Of a stretch of DNA of 64,000 nt, positions 12,544-25,033 are shown one piece after another. Numbering within the stretch: position 1 is the first letter of the stretch; each line of letters starts with the position of its first letter. Under the pieces are notes generated by a model that ran no database searches, was not told the origin of the DNA, and saw nothing but the letters and a program-made list of their open reading frames with translations. The stretch is from Neoechinorhynchus agilis (Eukaryota > Acanthocephala): the NCBI GenBank assembly GCA_051530055.1, contig CM121341.1:3038001-3102000 (forward strand). Reading direction: 5' to 3'. Made by a program: the position numbers and the translations under genes.

Positions 12544-15500
12544 TTAAAATTCATCAATTCTTAAATACTCAATGGCATCCAGTACGCGTTTAGCTGCGTT
12601 TTCTTTATCGCTTTCCGTTCCTATACTTCTAGCAGGAATATTGACTTGTCCTGCAATAATCGCAACGCTGCCATCGGATAAATTCGTATCAGAAGTAACT
12701 CGTGTAAGACTGGAAGATGATCTCGCTATATTTAGATGGGCCAATGCTTTATTAGGAGCAGGAGTACTCGTCGTCATTCCTGGATGGCTTTGAATTGATG
12801 GGAGAGTATCAAAATGCTTAACAAATCGACTCTCTGGTTCCTTGGAACTGTCGAGTAAATGCGCCACGCATTTCCGGTCCTCAATATCAACAAGAGGAGT
12901 CAATGTGTCGAATGCAACGAGCGCATTGAACACTGTTTCATTGACTTCTTTTTTATACAAATGCCAGTGAGCAACTGTCTTATAAAGTTCAACTAAACCT
13001 AATCGGTGATCAACTGGATTCAATAGAGTTGATATTCTCTCTACAACGATACCAACCGATTTAAACGCGCCTTTTGAACGTTTTGTCCAGCACGAATTAC
13101 TCGAGGTTTCTAAAAAAAAGCCCATCGTTGATGGAGAAACTAAAAAATAATAGAAAAACTAATGAAGAACTGTGTTTAGAAACCTATTGGAAAATACACT
13201 TTAAAACATTTTGAATTGAAAGGGCTGATTAAGTCAAAAAATCTAGGAAGCAGAATGTCATTAATTCCTAAGATTGTCGATTTTACTTTAAAAACTCGTG
13301 CCGCAAATAATTCGAGCCTTAGTTGTTTTTGAAAGTATAAAAGCATGCCCAACAGCTCTTCCAATTTGTCGTACAAATTCTGCGTCGTCGGACAAGTCAA
13401 TAATATCCTTCAAACAACTTTTAAAAATTGTAATAAAGCATTTTGGACAATCGGGGCTACCATATAAAGCAATCACTTTACCAACGGTAATAGTATTGGA
13501 TAATCCCACTGGGAAAATACCGCGTTTAAGGAGCTTTTTTAATCCTAATAAAGTCGAACGTATATTTAGCATCGGTCTCAGGTCTTCCTCCCGTCCTCCT
13601 TGAATGGATACAAGACTTTTTGTAGTGCTGGCATTTTGTTCTTTTGTCGTGCTTGCTAAATGACAAGCAAAATCAAACATTTTTGCAGCAAGTTCGCTCA
13701 TTTTAGGATCGTAGTTGACTACATCAAACGAACTTGTCCATTCATTTCGCTGTAGGATTCTCCGAGTGTCGAAAACCGACAGAAGATCGATGATAGCACT
13801 AAATGCAAACATTCCAAGCTCGAGTTTTGTGTTTTGAGGGATAAAAAGAGGTTCGATAACTTGATAAATAAGAGATTGGACTCGACCAAACAAAATATCC
13901 GTTTTCTTTGAAAATACCAATTCATTGTATTCACGTTGGCGATCTTGATTCTGAGTAGCTAGAACTCCATTTTCTACGAATCCACACAATGACCATAGGA
14001 CGCTGTTCACAAGTAGACCAAGCGCTCTAAGACGAATGCTGGGATCGATCGACGGATTATTGACGAGATCAATTGGTTTTTTCCAATGATCGTATCTTGA
14101 ATAACTATGATAGCGCGAAAAGCATTCTAATCTTAGTAGAGGTCCGTATAATGTGTCTCTGAGTTCACTATTCAGTCTCCGTGATCCATGCGATTTGCGA
14201 AATGCTTGATTAAACTCATAGGTAAGCGTGTCCATTGTGCCGAAGATGGCCGAATCAATCTCCGATCGTTTTGATTCTCCGTGCGCTTTAAGGCGATCGA
14301 AACAGCGAGCAATTGCATGGATGACTTCGTCGTTAGTGGACGCATCCAGGAGTGATTGATTGAGAATTTGAATCAATGAAAATATTGTGTCATCGGGAAT
14401 AGACTCGTCGTCTGGGAAAGTGTCGAAAATTCGTACTAAACACAAAAACTTATTTGCGTCCGATATATGCCGAGTAAAAAGTTCGACCATGCTCGAATTT
14501 ATATTGGAAAATATCGACTGGCGCATCGATTGACAATAATCTGGATTTTCTCGTCTCTATCAAACATCCTCGGGGTCTTTATTAAAGAAAATATGACCTT
14601 TCGTCCCGTGGCACACCTTTAAAGACCTAACAACAAAAATATTTTGGGCAATAAGCAAAACAAAATTTATATCCTATTACCTAAATTTGTGCGTTTCCGA
14701 CTTTTGGCAACCGTTCGCTAAAATGCATGGTGAAATTTCGGGGCTTCCATGGAATCGGTAACACTGCGATGCTGATCTTTCGATTAAAACAAGTAAAGGA
14801 GAATAATCACTTTGCCATTTAAAATCTAAATTTGATAATCAATGGTACCCGCGATACTAATATAATCAGGTCAAAAATTTCAGCTTAACCACCTTTGGAA
14901 CTAACTGTAGAATGTGAAAATAAATGGCATAATCTTTAGAATTTTACGTATTAAAATAATCCGAACTTGACACTTTATACAACGAGCATTAAATTTCATC
15001 CTTATGATCCGTTGAATCGTCCCTGTATATTTTTAAGGAGTTCGAAAATTTAAAAATTGACATTGGGTTGCAAGGCATAAAACTTGTACGTTTTAAATAA
15101 ATGACAACCTAAGAATTTTTGGAATAATCTTTAGAATTTTATTTGCCGAAAATAACTCGAATTCGATAATTTTTGATACATTTTGTTACTAAATTTCAAC
15201 CTTGTCCGTTAACTGTCCTGTATATTCTTCTTTAAGGCGTTCGAAAATTTAAAATTGACATTGTCGTAAAGCATAAAACTTGTACGTTTTAAATAAATGA
15301 CAACCTAAGAATTTTTGGAATAATCTTTAGAATTTTACGTATTAAAATAATCCAAACTTGACACTTTATATAACGAGCATTAAATTTCAACCTTTGGATC
15401 CGTTGAATCATTCCTGTATATTTTCAAGGCGTTCGAAAATTTAAAATTGACATCGATGCAAGGCACAAAACATGCGGAGTCTTTCTTAAATAAATGCATA

Positions 15501-18500
15501 AATCAAATAATTTTTGAATAATCTTTAGAACTTGTACGTATTGGGGAAATATCCAAACTTGACACTTATAAGGTCAGAGAGTACTAAATAACCCTTGGAT
15601 CCGTTGAATCGACCCTGTATATTTTTAAGACGTTCGAAAATTTAAAAATTGACATTCGATGCAAGGCACAAAACATGTACATTTTAAATAAATGACAACC
15701 TAAGAATTTTTGGAATAATCTTTAGAATTTTACGTATTAAAATAATCCAAACTTGACACTTTATATAACGAGCATTAAATTTCAACCTTTGGATCCGTTG
15801 AATCATTCCTGTATATTTTCAAGGCGTTCGAAAATTTAAAAATTGACATTCGGTTGCAAGGCATAAAACTTGTACATTTTAAATAAATGGCAACCTAAGA
15901 ATTTTTGGAATAATCTTTAGAATTTTACGTATTAAAATAATCCAAACTTGACACTTTATATAACGAGCATTAAATTTCAACCTTTGGATCCGTTGAATCG
16001 TCCCTGTATATTTTTAAGGCGTTCGAAAATTTAAAAATTGACATTGGGTTGCAAGGCTATAAAACTTGTACGTTTTAAATAAATATTAACCAAGAATTTT
16101 GGTTAATCTTTAGAATTTTACGTATTAAAATAATCCAAACTTGACACTTTATATAACGAGCATTACATTTCAACCTTTGGATCCGTTGAATCGTCCCTGT
16201 ATATTTTTAAGGCGTTCGAAAATTTAAAAATTGACATTGGGTTGCAAGGCATGAAACTTGTACGTTTTAAATAAATGACAACCTAAGAATTTTTGGAATA
16301 ATCTTTAGAATTTTACGTATTAAAATAATCCAAACTTGACACTTTATATAACGAGCATTACATTTCAACCTTTGGATCCGTTGAATCGTCCTGCATTTTA
16401 AGGCGTTCGAAAATTTGTGAAATTAATATTGGCCAGTAAGGCATGAAACTTGTACGTTTTAAATAAATGACAAACCTAAGAATTTTTGAATAATCTGAGT
16501 AATTTTACGTATTAAAAATACAGAGAAATTGACACTTGCCAATATATTACATTTTCAACTTTGGATCCGTTTGGAACGTCCCTGTATATTTTTAAGGGGT
16601 TCGAAAATTTAAAAATTGACATTGGGTTGCAAGGCATAAAACTTGTACGTTTTAAATAAATGACAACCTAAGAATTTTTGGAATAATCTTTAGAATTTTA
16701 CGTATTAAAATAATCCAAACTTGACACTTTATATAACGAGCATTACATTTCAACCTTTGGATCCGTTGAATCGTCCCTGTATATTTTTAAGGGGTTCGAA
16801 AATTTAAAGATTGACATTCGGTTGCAAGGCATAAAACTTGTACATTTTAAATAAATGACAACCTAGGAATTTTTGGAATAATCTTTAGAATTTTACATCT
16901 TACGAAAATCCAAACTTGAGGGCGCATAATATAAGTTCAAGTTTTCCGAATTTTCCTCAATTTTTAACCTTAAAAATTTCGGTATCACATCTCGAAATCA
17001 AACCTTCGCAATTTAATGTGCAATCTGAGAACTTTCTGCACATTAAAAGCGACAATTTACGAATTGCTGGTACAAAAACGCAAAAATCTCAACGTCCTTG
17101 AAGAATCCAAACATGGTAATCACAATTGAAATCTAAAGATTTCCGCGTTTCCATACGAGCCAATTATAAAAAGCTCAGACATGTGAATTTGTACAACTGA
17201 AAATTCTTCATATTTCCTTGAGGTTCTTAGAAATTTTTGAAATTTGAGGCTGAAAATCTCTACTCTAATTATTGAGCTTTTTTCTTACATCCTGAGCAAA
17301 CCGAGTACAAGATTCCACATAACCATTTTAAGATTTTGTATGCAATTTAACTTTCATAATATCGTAATAATGATTTCGATCTTTTAATCTCAATAAAACA
17401 CGAGGATGATTGACTTATATGTCTTTAAGACGACCGAATTTCCATTTACAGCTCTCTCAGCACAACATACAATTAAATCGATAAGCGTGCATTCGGCCTT
17501 ATCACCCAAATTGTTTGGTTCATATAAAATATTAAATAGAAGCTTAAAATCACTGAGCATGGACTTATAATCGGCCCAAAGAGCATCCACGAGAGTGGCG
17601 TTGCGTGCAGACAGATTCTGTGGGACTAAATTATGTTCATCGGCGAAAGTGACCAATTTCATGAAACGTTCGCGTAACGCCAGCTCACCATTGGCTCTGG
17701 ACCGCTTCTTTTTTCTTTTTCCACCAACCTCCAGTTCCATATCAATACACAAAATTAAGAACCGGGCAGCGGCTCTTGCAATCTTTGCATTTGAATGATA
17801 AACAAGCGAACAAATACCTTCTTTTTGATCCTCATGCAACTGGAATTGATTTCCGCTTATTAGAAGCTGACCAATCACATTGATCGCAGCGGCACATACG
17901 CTCGTATCGCGATCCAAAGTCATGTTTATTATTCTACCTTTAAATCGATCGATAAAATTTGAGACGTTATCGGCTTTCTTAGCGATTTCAAGGAGAACTT
18001 CAAGGGCAAGTAAACGACAATCACTCATTTGATCGTAGAAGGCCCATCCAATGTATTTATAGTGCTCATCGCAATTAAATCCAGGTAAAGAAAATGAGAA
18101 TAACTCAGACAATTGTTGAAGACAAATGTACCGGATATTCCAACACACATCTCGAAGTCCAGGTAAAACAACTCCATTTATAATAACAGTGAACAATTCT
18201 TTAAACTGCTCTGTCTTCAGTTCGTTGGAATGTGATTTGCAAAGTCCGTCAAGTATTTTTGTAGCTATGAAAACTGCGGTATGTCGAATGGCGCGAACAT
18301 TGCAATTTGACATGTCTAAGAGACAAACACTGAAGATGCTTAATAGTTCTGATGATTGAACAAAAGAGTCGGTAAAGACCGCATGAAGAAATGTGCTCAA
18401 ATTCTGTTTCAATTTTTTTGGATTGTTGATCAGTGGATATCTACCTGAGTGATTGGATGAATATTTATTGACGATTATCTCGAGTAAACGCTCTACTTCA

Positions 18501-18517
18501 GTGGGTAATGGTTGCAT
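12544..18517 (-). CDS. Cohesin subunit STAG/SCC3 homologue, split by a satellite-filled intron
   Basis: STAG/SA proteins are HEAT-repeat subunits of cohesin that bind RAD21 and DNA. Three minus-strand coding blocks follow the family order. Block 1 (18517-about 17400, 375 codons) includes YPLINN, then the stromalin conservative domain with VRAIRHT (residues 74-80), LRDVCWNIRYICLQQL and YKYIGWAFYDQMSDCRLL. It continues with FKGRIINMTLDRD and AECTLIDLIVC. Block 2 (about 14550-13300) matches the C-terminal half, for example LGLLVNSVLWSL and RSTLLGLKKLLKRG. Block 3 (about 13110-12544) aligns to the last HEAT region (HRLGLVELYKTVAHW) and ends in a Ser-rich tail. Candidate acceptors precede blocks 2 and 3 (GATAG| and TTTTTTTTAG|). 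No earlier exon was found, so the N-terminus appears short for the family. Homology is distant but collinear. Confidence 0.75.
14880..16915. repeat. ~194-bp satellite array in STAG-like intron
   Basis: About ten head-to-tail units. The GGATCCGTTGAATC box appears at about 15006, 15398, 15598, 15792, 15987, 16180, 16374, 16563 and 16760, plus a degenerate unit near 15200. The inner units (15.7-16.4 kb) are nearly identical and the edge units are degraded, as expected from unequal exchange. Each unit carries a GGATCC site and the strings ACGTATTAAAATAATCC and GGCGTTCGAAAATTTAAA. No open frame is conserved. Confidence 0.93.
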
Positions 18518-19180
18518 TCACGGACGAATTTGTAAAAGTTTTAAAAGTGTTTTTGAAATCGATTAAAAAGTATTCATTTTAAAACAGTGAAGGCTAATCG
18601 AAGCGTAGATTTAATGAAAAAATTCTAGTTTATATCTCGAAAGGCGATCGAGAATTATAAAAGCAACAAAAGTTCTATTTCTTATAAAAAAAATTTGTTG
18701 TAATGCATAAATGTTACGAACGAATATGACATTTTTATTCGAAGCCGTAATTTTAATATTGCCTTGAAAGGTCTTTTTACGTTAAGAATAAACTGTAAAA
18801 ACTTTTAAAAACTGTATAAATAAAATTATTAATAGTTTTAATTGACAATTACTAAAAACTAAAAGTGATAATCTTTTAATGTATTTACTAAAAACACAAT
18901 GCTCTTCAAATGAAAATTCCAAATCTGTTAATTTTTTGTTTAAAGATTCGAGATCAATCAAAAATAGTAACAAGCGAAACTTTCAATTGGCTAAAGATGT
19001 TTCAGAACATGCTAAGAAATATATTGTTTAAAAGAAGGAAAGTGCTTTACATTGACAATGAAAGCCGGCTAAACTGTTGCATAACAAAGATTTAAAAATT
19101 CCGATTTTATGGTACAAAAAAATTAAAGCATAGAAACAAGTTTGACTGGAAAACGAATTTGCTTTCCAATCGGATTTCAT
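18518..19180. other. AT-rich spacer upstream of STAG-like gene
   Basis: Candidate promoter side of the STAG-like gene. Short open frames occur but none has recognisable content. I see nothing firm here. Confidence 0.35.
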
Positions 19181-19184
19181 GTTA

Positions 19185-19530
19185 AATATTTAACTGAAAA
19201 GAATATAAAAAAGCAACAAACGCCCACTGATTTACGAAATTTTCTCCTTGAAGCATACTCACATCCAGTTTATAAGAAGGATTTGCAGTATGATAGAAAA
19301 GTTGAAGCATTCGAAAAATCGCAGATCCGCGATTAACCTCAAGTTCCTTACACCATTTTTCTGCTTCTTCTTTAATCGCTTTAACATTTACATTAGAATT
19401 TAAAGTCGCAATAAGAGTTCCTGGTTCTTCAAGGTTTAATGGATTTTCTGAAGAAGATTAGACTTACGAGAGTGTTGTCCTGCAATAAACTGGAGATATT
19501 TCCATCATCGAAGGATAAAATCGATCCGAC
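19185..19530 (-). CDS. Unidentified coding exons (karyopherin-like hint)
   Basis: The minus strand has a long clean frame from about 19440 to 19190. It begins SENPLNLEEPGTLIATL and continues IKEEAEKWCKELEVN and YHTANPSYKLDVSMLQGENF. An upstream piece (about 19530-19470) reads VGSILSFDDGNISSLLQDN after a TTTTTAG acceptor and before a GTAAGT-like donor. The A..W..EL spacing recalls the first HEAT repeat of importin-beta-type transport receptors, but the match is too weak to name. A shorter plus-strand frame over 19142-19336 looks like a shadow. Confidence 0.35.
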
Positions 19531-19559
19531 ATCTAAAAAGACGAGAAATTAAATGATCA

Positions 19560-20102
19560 TTACAAAACGATTGCTTTATTGATACAAGAAACCGTATTCC
19601 GAACACGAATATCATCAACTCGATTAACACTCGCTAAAATCTGCTTCAATTCGACGAGCATGAATTTTATATTCATCGATTGACTGATAGATGTCCTTAA
19701 AAGTTTTACCATTATCATTGGTTCATGCGCAAACCGCATAAACAATTCTCAATTCGTCAATAGTCAATGAACATTCTTGAAGATTTAAAAGACCGTCTAA
19801 AATGCAGAGATTTTTCCTTATTTCCACCAAAGAAAAATCTATGTATTTAAAGCAGCAACAACGCTTGATCCGTCATCTATTTTCGGATTAGAACAAATCG
19901 CTTTAAATAAAGCTCCAACGTTGAGTTCAGATAAAATGGAATGATTAATAGGATCATAAGCGAAATTGGCAAGATTTACGAGAATTTGAAGCTTGTGACT
20001 CTTCTTTGTTCGTGGATTTTGGTATTCTGCAACAAGTTGTCTATTGGAATCTCGAGTCGAAGCGTTTGTGAAGAAATGATGAATGGACAAATCAACGCCA
20101 GA
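19560..20102 (-). CDS. ARMC7-like armadillo-repeat protein, partial
   Basis: A minus-strand exon (about 20122-19845) reads DSNRQLVAEYQNPRTKKSHK and then LVNLANFAYDPINHSIL. This matches the start of ARMC7 (LVTEFQ...LANLANFAYDPSNY...L), a small armadillo-repeat protein reported with the spliceosome-associated set. Further short minus-strand blocks (EIRKNLCILDGLLNLQE at about 19795; KTFKDIYQSIDEYKIHARRI at about 19705) could be following exons but shift frame. The exon lies inside the left arm of a large palindrome, and a truncated mirror copy is present on the plus strand (21050-21207). No start codon is evident. Confidence 0.55.
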
Positions 20103-21207
20103 AACAGAATGATTCTGTCCTTGAAAGAGGCGCTCGAATCAAACAGATCGATATGAACCGATCAATCCCAATAATACACACAAAAAAAACTAAACCAACA
20201 AATCTTTAAAGACATTTGATGAGAAGGACGTACTGAAGAGAGTAAATCCCGTTCACCATTTCTAATTATTGGCATTGATTGATTATTCATCATCAATCGG
20301 ACAAGGAATCACGAGATTTTAAGAGATGCAAAGACGGGATTAAAAAAGATAATTCCTTTTACCGGGAATGTGAGATGAATTCCCTTTGTTGTTAAATCCT
20401 TTGTTGTCATTCTTTTGTTGTTGTTGTTCGCAATCGGCGGAGGCGCCATTTTTTTCGAATGCAACATTTATTCGTAGATAAATGCGGCAGTGATGTGCGT
20501 CGCAAATTTCCATTTTTAAGACACTAAAAGAATTCATTAATTCCGATATTTCGGTCGCATAATTAATTTTTACGCCATAAACAAAAATGAATAGTTCAAT
20601 CCTCGTTCATTTTGAAGATAAAAATGTTTACAGATCCGAGGGATATATTTAAGAAAACAAGATTTATTGATGCTCCACGGCCGGAATATATTACAGGATT
20701 CCGTGTCGAAAGTATTCCGGTAAAAGGAAATATGAAATTCTTGAAACAAATTCATCTCAATAACTTTTAAAATCGGGCATTTAACATTCGGTTACAGGAA
20801 TTATCTTTTTTAATCCCGTCTTTGCATCTCTTAAAATCTCGTGATTCCTTGTCCGATTGATGATGAATAATCAATCAATGCCAATAATTAGAAATGGTGA
20901 ACGGGATTTACTCTCTTCAGTACGTCCTTCTCATCAAATGTCTTTAAAGATTTGTTGGTTTAGTTTTTTTGTGTGTATTATTGGAATTGATCGGTTCATA
21001 TCGATCTGTTTGATTCGAGCGCCTCTTTCAAGGACAGAATCATTCTGTTTCTGGCGTTGATTTGTCCATTCATCATTTCTTCACAAACGCTTCGACTCGA
21101 GATTCCAATAGACAACTTGTTGCAGAATACCAAAATCCACGAACAAAGAAGAGTCACAAGCTTCAAATTCTCGTAAATCTTGCCAATTTCGCTTATGATC
21201 CTATTAT
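19946..21207. repeat. Large palindrome with 412-bp arms
   Basis: Positions 19946-20357 and 20796-21207 are reverse complements of each other with very few differences, separated by a 438-bp spacer. The left arm holds the ARMC7-like exon. The right arm holds its mirror copy, cut off after ANFAYDP. The right arm ends where the dispersed repeat at 21206 begins. Confidence 0.92.
20627..20770 (+). CDS. Possible small exon in palindrome spacer
   Basis: A plus-strand ATG opens MFTDPRDIFKKTRFIDAPRP and continues for 32 codons to a usable donor (ATTCCG|GTAAAA), or 48 codons to a stop. It is not recognised. It could be a first exon driven from the palindrome centre. Confidence 0.25.
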   Translation, partial: FTDPRDIFKKTRFIDAPRPEYITGFRVESIPVKGNMKFLKQIHLNNF

Positions 21208-22184
21208 CAAAAGCTTCATTATTAAATAATCCTTATTTTTATTTCACTAACATTTTATCACACCGGCCGAGTCAAAATAGATGATTATATTTTTTCAAAT
21301 CAATTATCCGATTAAGTCCGCGATAATAAGTAGTTTCGGTGTAAGTCCAACTGAACATGTAAAATTAATCTTTAAAGTTGCGATAAACAATATTTGATCT
21401 TCTTTTACGTTAAAATGACCATTTTTTCTCATGATAAAGAGAACAAACCAAATGAATAACAACCAATCGAAGATCATAAGGCCAGGATTTGCTGTTTTTC
21501 TGTAAGTGAATAAAAGAAAAGATCTTCCCAAGAGGAGATTATATCTCCAAATCATAGGAAAAAGGCGTGGTTCGCATGTCATGTGGTCTTTTTAGAAATA
21601 ATTTAAAAAATTCGCGAATTAATTATCATATTCGCAATTAATCAAAATGATTTGACAGATATTTAATTGTTTGAAGTTCTACGATCAATCGGCGCAAATC
21701 TTAAAAGTACATACAAACAAAAAATTCAAAATAAATAATGCAATTTTTATACGGCATAAAATTTGGGATATAAAGTGCTAATTTTCTTAATTCTAATTTT
21801 TCAATTAAGTCACGGAAAATAAATGGGCGTTCTACGGATAAAATGGTGATGATTAATTACTTTTAGTTTTCGAGCTATAAAAGATTTTTTTCTATTCTTG
21901 CTAATGAAAGTTGCTCATTTTAAGAGTCACAAAATCTGAAAAGCTCAACAAAAGATACTTTTATCAGATATCAAATATTTGAAATTCTGTACTGCAGTAC
22001 CTCAATCGATTTGAGAAACTCCAATTTTCAGACCGTATTATTCAATTTACGCATATTTCCTTTTCTAGAAAAGTGATTTTAGGACCGTAAAAATTTAATA
22101 ACTTTAAAAAAGGTAACGAAATTGGAATTTTTGTTTTATTTTAACTATGAATTAGTTTCCGGGAATTTTTCTTTTTACTCTTGC
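21206..22184. repeat. Dispersed ~0.95-kb repeat, copy 1
   Basis: Nearly identical to 26832-27777 in the same orientation, apart from scattered substitutions and a ~30-bp deletion in copy 2. Both copies contain a minus-strand frame of 92 codons with hydrophobic stretches (MIFDWLLFIWFVLFIMRK), preserved apart from two substitutions. The repeat has no terminal inverted repeats that I can see. Confidence 0.88.
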
Positions 22185-22402
22185 AAATGGGATCAAGAAA
22201 GCATTAATTTGACTGACTTTGCCTTTGAGTTCAAAACGTAACTTTTTTGTAGATATTTTCAAAAGGAACAAAATTCACAATTTCTAAATTAGCCGCTAAG
22301 ATGTAACAACAAAATAACCGTTAGTTCCCTCGTGCCAGTTGCCTTGTATGCCATACTTCATTTAAGACGGTTGAGGATAAATCTATTGTTCACGAGCTTT
22401 AA

Positions 22403-22608
22403 GAAAGACCGGAATCCGAGGCAGTTTATTCGGACGTCAATGAGTTATCCGATGGTCGAAACGTGGACATCTTTGAAGAGGATCTCGGCTTGGTGCCCAG
22501 CGATAAGATCGACCCTCAACCGCAGGATGCGAATTCGATGGTTGGCAATAAATCCGAAATGCCAAATGCGAATTCCAAATCAGCCAATTGTAGCAGTGCC
22601 TCCTAAAT
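22403..22608 (+). CDS. Possible C-terminal exon of an unidentified gene
   Basis: One plus-strand frame is clean and protein-like: ERPESEAVYSDVNELSDGRN, then FEEDLGLVPSDKIDPQPQD, ending SANCSSAS and a TAA at about 22608. An acceptor-like TTTAAG precedes it. GC content is higher than in the flanks. The product is not recognised. A second open frame at 22700-22882 (MTDSAEFSKKQMLM...) may belong to a neighbouring gene. Confidence 0.3.
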
Positions 22609-22974
22609 TAATGATCTGATTCCCTTTAAAATCCAATCGATTTTGAGGCGTTCGAAAAGAGCAAAACGCGATTGCACTTGAAGCGGATTAACCGATTCTG
22701 TGACCGATAGTGCAGAATTCAGTAAAAAGCAAATGTTAATGATACAGATTACGAATTGCCTCAATTATTGCTCACACATTTGTAAAGAGATATTAAAATA
22801 TGAAAAGGATTCAGATCTTACAAAACAAAATGAACTTATTGAATTGTTTAAACGTGTAACATCATCGATGAAATCGATGTAGCTCACGAAACAGCGAAGA
22901 GTATCAACGTTTACAGTGAAAATATTGGAGAGTAACCATCTTTTTGTCTACGATTACGATTATCTTAACGATAG

Positions 22975-23610
22975 AAGTAAATTTGAAGCACTCTTCAAAT
23001 CAAGCATCAGATTTGGAAGTTCTCTTCTGTCGAATTAAACTTGGCCGTATTTAACAATTTTCAAATCAAATAAAGTGAAACGAAATTGCACATCAACGAA
23101 TTATAGCTCGGTGCAGATGTAATTATTGAAAGCAAATGCTTGATATTCTGAACACATCTTCAGGAAATCCATTCTTAATAAAGCCAAAGCGATTGAACGA
23201 TTCGCAGGCAGTTGAGTTAACGTCTTGAGCGATTTAATGGAAGTAAACTTGAAGCACTCTTCAAATCAAGCATCAGATTTGGAAGTCCACTTCTGTCGAA
23301 TGAAACTTGGCCGTATTTAACAATTTTCTAACCAAATAAAGTGAAACGAAATTGTACATCAACGAATTATAGCTCGGTGCAGGTGTAATTATTGAAAGCA
23401 AATGCTTGATATTCTGAACTTCCGTCCCGGAAATCAGTTGTTGATGAAGCGAAAGCGATTGACTGATTTACGGTATACGCTTAAGTTTGGCGGTTGAGTA
23501 AACTTCGTGAACGATTCGATAGAAGCAAGCTTAAAGCATTCTTCAAATCAAGCATCCGATTTGGAAATTCTCTTTTTTCGAATGAAACTTGGAGCTTAAA
23601 ACTACTTTTT
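22975..23610. repeat. ~270-bp imperfect tandem repeat, 2-3 units
   Basis: The block around GAAGCACTCTTCAAATCAAG starts at about 22985, 23251 and 23533 (spacings 266 and 282). The following AAACTTGGCCGTATTTAACA and AGCAAATGCTTGATATTCTG blocks repeat in the first two. The third unit is partial. Confidence 0.8.
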
Positions 23611-23945
23611 ATTATCTAACAATCTCATCATCGGCAAATGATTAAGCACCCGCGCTAAAGCCGAATTGATAGAGTTTTGTAAGCATATGAACTGCAAATC
23701 GCCATGCGAGCTAAAAAATCAGTTTTTGTTTCAGGATAATTACCTTTTTTACAATATTTATCTTCAATAAATCAATGAACGATATACTCTTTTATGATAC
23801 CTTCAGAAATAAGTCCCTGCTTGAATGAGAAATGATATCAAAGATCATTGGAGATATTGTAAAATAGTTGCACGCCTTAGATTGCCAAGTTTTCCACAAT
23901 ATATTTATTGATCCATAGAAAATCCTTCGGGTTAGTCAAAGTAAA

Positions 23946-24157
23946 GTTTTGGTGAAAATACTCCCGGTAATCGCATATTTGATTTATTGGAGATATTTCG
24001 CGAGGTGACATCGCCTCATCAGTAATTGTAAAAGTGTTAAAACCGCGACGTTCAAGTGCGGTTTTAACACTTTAACAATGACTGATGAGGCGATGTCACC
24101 TCGCGAAATATCTCCAATAACTCAAATATGCGATTACCGGGAGTATTTTCACCAAAA
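23946..24157. mobile_element. Fold-back element C (hairpin, ~100-bp arms)
   Basis: Arms of about 100 bp (ending in ATTTTGGTGAAAATACTCCC and its complement) meet at a short loop near 24050. The right arm reads CTGATGAGGCGATGTCACCT then CGCGAAATATC. That is the CTGANGA-hairpin-GAAA core seen in the other fold-back elements. Confidence 0.85.
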
Positions 24158-25033
24158 TTATATAATATATTTATTGGTTCCTTTTCCGAATCCCAATTAA
24201 TCTGCGCTTTGATTATCTCCGAATAAGTGAGTCTATCCGCCGTCACAAAGATGTTATGAACTATTATCTTTTCCATGACTGCTTAATTGGTAATTGAACC
24301 GTTCAATTAAGCGGCTTTTAATCGCCAGTCGATTTCAATGTTGATATTTAAATTACTCTATTGAACAAAAATCAATAAGCGTGTTCTAAAACTGAGTGAT
24401 CGTTATTTTACTTGCACCGACCATTATCGTCGTAAAAATACTTTGTTTCGTGTTATTTTTGATCGTTTAGTAGTTCTCGTATATACGAGTATTAATACCT
24501 GGCAAAATTATTAAAAACCGTATTGTTTATAAAGACTTCCATTCAGCGATACTTTAAGAAACAAGTTTTAACGGTTGTAAAATCTTTTATAGCGAACAAT
24601 TGGCCAATTTCGAGAAAATCGTTGATCTCTAATTCCAATAATTATTGTTGTTCGAAGTAAATGCGGATGTTTACGTAAAATTTATTTTCCTTGATCATTA
24701 CAGCATACATGGGAATATTTTTGGAGAATTAAGTTTAAATTTTAAAACCAAATAGATCTAAATACAAAATCATAAATTCGGCTGCTGTTGCGAGTTTAAT
24801 GTGAACTTTTTTTGTTACACATTATTAACTCATTGTTAAAAAAATAGGCATTCAATGTAAGAAAATATTGTATAATCGCCAAACGACTAAAGTTGATTCC
24901 AGCTTCAATGTTTATAAAAATTTAAAATTTCCTTTAAGCGAACTTACAAACTTTATTCTTTAAGTTTCCGGATTAAAATGGAATCAAGAAATAGCGACGC
25001 AAAAGACTTTAATCACCTTTTTTTAGACCTAAA
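24158..25033. other. AT-rich 5' flank of the CNOT9-like gene
   Basis: No gene seen. An in-frame-looking MESRNSDAKDFNHLFLDL at 24978 overlaps a TTTTTTTAG acceptor-like string just before the CNOT9-like ATG. The gene may therefore have a short 5' exon. Confidence 0.35.

Noticed and set aside
20857..21060. Plus-strand open frame beginning MMNNQSMPIIRNGERDLL
   Set aside because: It lies within the palindrome and is mirrored on the other strand at about 20,100-20,300. No splice or homology support beyond being part of the ARMC7 5' flank.
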